Origin: Leishmania martiniquensis
Lineage: Eukaryota; Euglenozoa; Kinetoplastea; Trypanosomatida; Trypanosomatidae
Reading direction: 5' to 3'
DNA: 64,000 bases
NCBI RefSeq assembly: GCF_017916325.1
Contig: NC_090160.1
Location: 757,001 to 821,000 of the forward strand
Position numbers and translations under genes: made by a program. This document shows positions 60,494 through 64,000 of the stretch, piece by piece (position 1 is the first letter of the stretch; each line of letters starts with the position of its first letter). The notes under the pieces are model-generated. The model was not told the origin of the DNA, did no database searches, and was given only the letters and a program-made list of their open reading frames with translations.

Positions 60494-61402
60494 CTAAAGG
60501 GCCTCGACTGCCCTCTGCAGTACCCTGTCGACCTCCTCATCTGACGCACTGTCGCCCAGCATCTCCAACGCCTTGGCCATGACGCGCTGCGCTGCGCGCC
60601 GCTGGCCGAGCACCGCCACATCTGGGATAACAAGTTCAAAGCGGAGGGGACTTGCGATGTAATCCAGCGTCTGTGAGCGACCCTCCAGAATGACGTTGTA
60701 GCCATCAGCGCTGAGCTGCTTGACGGCATCGGCGCCGAAGCGGATGACCTCACCCTGGGTCTGCTGGGCTACTGTTGGTACCTTGGAGCTGATGAGTGGG
60801 GTTTTCAGTAGCGTGTTCTGAACATCCGCCACACGTGTTGTGCCGTCGAGCATCGTGTGGAACATGCCGTCCTCGCCCTTCACAAACGTGACACGCTTCT
60901 CAACAGAGGCGAGCAGCTCATCTGTCAAATTCTCTGCCGTGATCTCTTTTCCTTCGGCAGACAGCACCTCATTGCACAGATACGTGTAGCAGCGGAAAAT
61001 GTTGCCGTTGCTCCACGTGACACACTTGGGCAGCGCATCCTTGAGCTTGCTTACCGTGGTGCCCTTGCCGGTTCCGCTGAGACCTTGCAGAATGATGACG
61101 TTGCCCTTCTTGGATGGCAGCGCGGCCAGTATCGTTTCCGTTACCTCCTGTGCGCTGCGCCCAACCACGTTCACCTTCTTCGCCGGTGACACATCCGGCG
61201 TCCTACTGACGATACCCTTGCGAATGGCAATGCGGATGCCATCGCTCAGCTTCTCGGCGTCCTCATTGTCGCGCTTGAGAATATCCTCACCCTCGCTCTT
61301 GGAGAGGCGCTGGAAGGCGGCGTTGTCTTTCAGCAGTGCGAGTACGCACGAGCTGCACACGTCATCCTGCCCGCGAAGGATCTCGAGGGTTGCTCTCCGC
61401 AT
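60494..61402 (-). CDS. Cytidylate-kinase-like nucleoside monophosphate kinase
   Basis: 302 residues. The N-terminal 95 residues are helical and unlike any NMP kinase that I know. The kinase-like part starts with KKGNVIILQGLSGTGKGTTVSKLKDALP, whose P-loop G-L-S-G-T-G-K-G-T (107-115) is in the style of bacterial CMP kinase GPSGSGKGT. Other matching parts are the FRCYTYLCNEVL helix (compare YRA in CMP kinase), ITAENLTDELLASVE, and VKQLSADGYNVILEGRSQTLDYIASP, which parallels the conserved GRD..TVVFP segment but has Ser for the Asp. It ends LGQRRAAQRVMAKAL, the helical lid. Such an enzyme would phosphorylate CMP/dCMP, but the altered GRS motif and the extension leave activity uncertain. The start is the only ATG, with a splice acceptor 9 bases upstream. 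Confidence 0.82.
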   Translation of the reverse strand: MRRATLEILRGQDDVCSSCVLALLKDNAAFQRLSKSEGEDILKRDNEDAEKLSDGIRIAIRKGIVSRTPDVSPAKKVNVVGRSAQEVTETILAALPSKKGNVIILQGLSGTGKGTTVSKLKDALPKCVTWSNGNIFRCYTYLCNEVLSAEGKEITAENLTDELLASVEKRVTFVKGEDGMFHTMLDGTTRVADVQNTLLKTPLISSKVPTVAQQTQGEVIRFGADAVKQLSADGYNVILEGRSQTLDYIASPLRFELVIPDVAVLGQRRAAQRVMAKALEMLGDSASDEEVDRVLQRAVEAL

Positions 61403-62476
61403 AGGGCTGCGCTGGATGACGATGGAAGTAGATGGGCGGGAGAAGAAATGATGGTGATCCGGGTGTGGTGTACAAGGCAGACTCTTACGGCAGCGTCCCG
61501 AGTGAGGGCGATGGCTGGCGTGCGCGCGCGCGTGTGTGTGTGCGTGTGGTGTTTATGTGTGTATGCCTCAACTCCTTTCATGCCATGGCGGGTGGGGCGC
61601 CACGTTTATGTGCATTCGCGGCGGTGAGGACGAAAGCGGGTATTTGGGGGACGTTTAACGGGAGAAGAGCGCAGACGTGGGGTGTGTGGGTGTGGGTGTG
61701 TGTGTGGGGGGAGAGGAGGGCGGCGTACTCGGCAAGTCGAAGTTGTCTCTCTGCAGGGAGGCGGGGCCGTTGTTGGGTCGGTGGGCCTCTCCGCATATCC
61801 ATCTTACTCCCCCTGCGGGCAGTGAAATGCCAAAGGGGTCACGTCGTAGCGCCATCAGCATCCACACAGGGGACTCGCCGACCGAAAGGCATGAGAAAGG
61901 GAGCGGGTGCCCATGCAGAGCATATTCGCGCTATGCAGACACCGACATCGCTCGATGAGCGCCCTCCTAAATGACTGGGGGAGAGAGGCGCGTACGCGCG
62001 AGCGAGTCAGTGGGACGGAGAGTGGGATGAATGCGAAGTTGGAAAGAAGCGCGTAAGGGGGGGGCAGTGGTGGTGGTGGTGAAGCGGGCAGGAAGGCGGG
62101 AGGGGGTATGTGCGGTGGTTGTCACCGGCAGCGCGTCAGTGCTGAGAGCAGCGCATCAACAGAGGAAATCGAGCAGTCCTGAAATCAAAGCGCTTGGCGG
62201 AGCTTGCGACCCAAGCCGACAAGAGAGTGATGGGGGAAGGGCAGCAGGGGGCCTCGAGCTGTCGGTGCATCCCGGGAAGGGGGAGGTGGGCGGCGCTATG
62301 GATGAGCAGGCGCCGAGTTCGAACCGCTCAAGCCCTCTCCTCGTTGCTATGCAAGCGCGCGTTGATACCTGAAAACAGGCCAGCGTACACAGGCACATGC
62401 GGGGGCATGAGCGCCGGGTGTCACGGCGACACGCGCACCCCTCTTCACACTCCTCTTTGGCACACAGCCCATGCCG
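61403..62476. other. Gap between the SCP-type phosphatase gene and the NMP-kinase-like gene
   Basis: About 1.1 kb without a supported gene. TG repeats lie at 61530-61562 and 61681-61710, and G-rich runs near 62057-62070. A TTCGAAC at 62319 has no flanking tRNA stem. Confidence 0.55.
61412..61453 (-). promoter_or_regulatory. Predicted trans-splice acceptor of the NMP-kinase-like gene
   Basis: In the sense direction CATCATTTCTTCTCCCGCCC and CTACTTCCATCGTCATCC lead to AG at 61412-61413 (a second AG at 61407-61408), leaving about 5-9 bases before the ATG at 61402. Confidence 0.4.
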
Positions 62477-63583
62477 TCACTTCTCCCCGTTGCCCTCATG
62501 GAGCTGCTGAAGTTGCAGGAGCGCGTTGTAGTTGTCGAGAACATCGTACACGGTGTCCGCCTCCGCCAGCGCCTCCAGCACGGGGATCAAGCGCAGCAGC
62601 TCCTCATCGCACGGATCGTCGAACCACGACGTGATGGGAATGGCGTTGCGCTGCTGGAAGAGATAGGCGATGGGGCTGTTGTCAATGATGGCCACCTGCT
62701 CCAAGTTGCGGCCAAGCAGTGAAAGATCTTTCACGTAGGTGGTGCCGACGACGCTGCAGTGCTCGCGGAAAAGTCGCAGACCACCGAGGATGCGCTGCTT
62801 ATCAATCGAGTCCATCAGCGGGTCGCAGTACGTGCCAAGAGAGGCTGTGAAGACGACAACTTCGAACAGCGGCGCTACCGCCTCGAGGAACCGGTGGAGA
62901 TGCGGCCGGAAGGCAACGTAGACGTTTACGTGGGTATCCCGATCGAGAGTGATAGGGAGGTGCACGTCGTACCGCCCTGTGTTTTGGTATGAGCTATGCA
63001 CCAGGGTCTCGTCAACGTCGAGGATAAGGCACTTCTTGTGCCGGACGGTGGGAAGTGGCTCCGGCAGCAGCGACGGATGAGCCGAGGCGTCGATCGGCGA
63101 CGTGTTCTTGGGCTGGTTGCGGATGTAGCGGGCCCGCTCTACCAACTCGGTCGCGTGCACACGCTGACGGGACCCGGTGCTGCCGCCTGAACCTCCGCTG
63201 GCGGCACGGGGGCCGTTGTGTGCACTGCCGCTACTGTCTGTGCCACTGACATCGCTAGAGCCGCCAGCGCGCCCCCCGCCACTTCGCTGCTGCTGCGAGC
63301 CAGGCGGAGCGTTCTGCGATACCTGCGTAATCAGTGTGCTAACCGGCGCCAGAGTGGAAGTGGGGGTGGTGGTTGCCGAGGATGGTGGGGTAGCGCCTCC
63401 TGCGCTGCTGCCGCCGCCACCTCCCCGGTAGTGGTTCTCCGGCATCGCCTTGATGCCGTTTTCGGCGGCGGCAGTGAATCGGCCGGACGACGAGGGCTGC
63501 CGCTGCTGCGGCGGCTCCAGCCTGCCGGAGAGGCCCCGAAAGAACGGCGTTGGGGCCGCGCTCGTCTCCCGCTCGCCGTCCAT
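62477..63583 (-). CDS. NLI-interacting-factor-like (SCP/FCP-type) phosphatase
   Basis: 368 residues from ATG 63583. The first 150 are Ser/Gly/Pro-rich. The catalytic domain begins at about 183 with KKCLILDVDETLVHSS, the HAD nucleophile motif D-x-D-x-T/E (here Asp189 and Asp191), then YVAFRPHLHRFLEAVAPLFEVVVFTAS, the GLRLFREHC insertion, KDLSLLGRN and VAIIDNSPIAYLFQQRNAIPITSWFDD with the second Asp pair region. These are small CTD phosphatase signatures. In other eukaryotes SCP enzymes act on RNA polymerase II C-terminal repeats and SMADs. Trypanosomatid RPB1 lacks the usual heptad repeats, so the substrate is open. The ATG at 63625 is in frame but precedes a likely splice acceptor. Confidence 0.9.
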   Translation of the reverse strand: MDGERETSAAPTPFFRGLSGRLEPPQQRQPSSSGRFTAAAENGIKAMPENHYRGGGGGSSAGGATPPSSATTTPTSTLAPVSTLITQVSQNAPPGSQQQRSGGGRAGGSSDVSGTDSSGSAHNGPRAASGGSGGSTGSRQRVHATELVERARYIRNQPKNTSPIDASAHPSLLPEPLPTVRHKKCLILDVDETLVHSSYQNTGRYDVHLPITLDRDTHVNVYVAFRPHLHRFLEAVAPLFEVVVFTASLGTYCDPLMDSIDKQRILGGLRLFREHCSVVGTTYVKDLSLLGRNLEQVAIIDNSPIAYLFQQRNAIPITSWFDDPCDEELLRLIPVLEALAEADTVYDVLDNYNALLQLQQLHEGNGEK

Positions 63584-64000
63584 GATTTCTTCAAGGATGC
63601 TTGCAGGGAAGGCGACCGCCACCACCGTGCAAGGGGAAAGACAAAGCTCAATGCGTACACGTACACACCATAGAACCCGCGACGAAATAACAACGCTGAC
63701 GATCGAATCCGAGTCTTACAGGTCAGATATACATAAGGGGGAAGGGGGAAGGGAGGGCTACGCGCGCGCACACACACACGCACATACAGGCGCACACACC
63801 GTGTGTGTGTGTATGTGTGTGTGTGGGCGGGAGGGAGGGGGGAGGAGAGAAGGAGGGGAGGGGACAGAAGACAAGCGCTAAACAGAGCGTATTCCAAAAA
63901 GAAACGACTGGGACGGTGACGAAAGCAGAAAAATGGGCAAAAAGTGGACGAGAGGCGGCGGTGAGCTCTGGACAGGATGGCGACGGCGACAAAATGCCCC
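63584..64000. other. Right-edge non-coding stretch upstream of the phosphatase
   Basis: About 0.4 kb with GA-rich and CA/TG repeats (63769-63823). It holds the splice-acceptor region and leader of the phosphatase gene. The end of the next gene upstream is beyond the window. Confidence 0.55.
63600..63646 (-). promoter_or_regulatory. Predicted trans-splice acceptor of the SCP-type phosphatase
   Basis: In the sense direction CTTTGTCTTTCCCCTTG (63630-63646) leads to CCTTCCCTGCAAG, with the AG at 63600-63601, 16 bases before the ATG at 63583. Use of it would remove the in-frame ATG at 63625. Confidence 0.35.

Noticed and set aside
62313..62332. TTCGAAC T-loop-like sequence
   Set aside because: The flanking CCGAG and CGCTC cannot form the T stem, and no other tRNA parts are nearby.

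Overview
This window looks like nuclear DNA of a trypanosomatid, most likely Leishmania or a close relative. It is GC-rich and full of (CA)n/(TG)n microsatellites. It carries 22 convincing intronless protein genes, all on the minus strand, separated by 0.5-2.7 kb of low-complexity sequence. That is the layout of one directional polycistronic unit whose mRNAs are matured by spliced-leader trans-splicing. Several genes have a pyrimidine tract plus AG (seen as purine runs followed by CT on the plus strand) just upstream of the ATG I chose. By my own addition about 59% of the window is coding. I saw no tRNA, rRNA, CRISPR array, transposase or plus-strand gene that I could support.

Transcription runs from the right edge to the left. 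Right part (64.0-48 kb): NLI-interacting-factor/SCP-type phosphatase, a cytidylate-kinase-like NMP kinase, a bacterial-type HpcH/HpaI aldolase, the ciliary transition-zone protein NPHP4, and a STE-type protein kinase. Middle (47.4-28.6 kb): a 1492-residue probably mitochondrial protein with a histone-H1-like tail, a kinesin, acylphosphatase, a second kinesin, a 659-residue probably mitochondrial orphan, and an RRM protein. Left part (27.8-2 kb): axonemal TTC29, a REX1-B-like coiled-coil protein, phosphopantothenoylcysteine synthetase, a small PAC3-like proteasome-assembly candidate, VPS55, an orphan, a TPM-domain/zinc-ribbon membrane protein, splicing factor PRP17/CDC40, CNOT3/NOT5, a protein with a histone stem-loop-binding (SLBP) RNA-binding domain, and an acidic protein with five copies of a Y-x-x-D-x-F-like motif.

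The genes do not form a pathway, as is usual in trypanosomatid polycistrons. Two themes recur: RNA processing and fate (SLBP, NOT5, PRP17, RRM protein) and flagellum or microtubules (TTC29, NPHP4, two kinesins, possibly the acidic motif protein). The observations most worth following up are the SLBP domain, the TPM/zinc-ribbon fusion, the mitochondrial protein with an H1-like tail, and the motif repeats in the leftmost gene.
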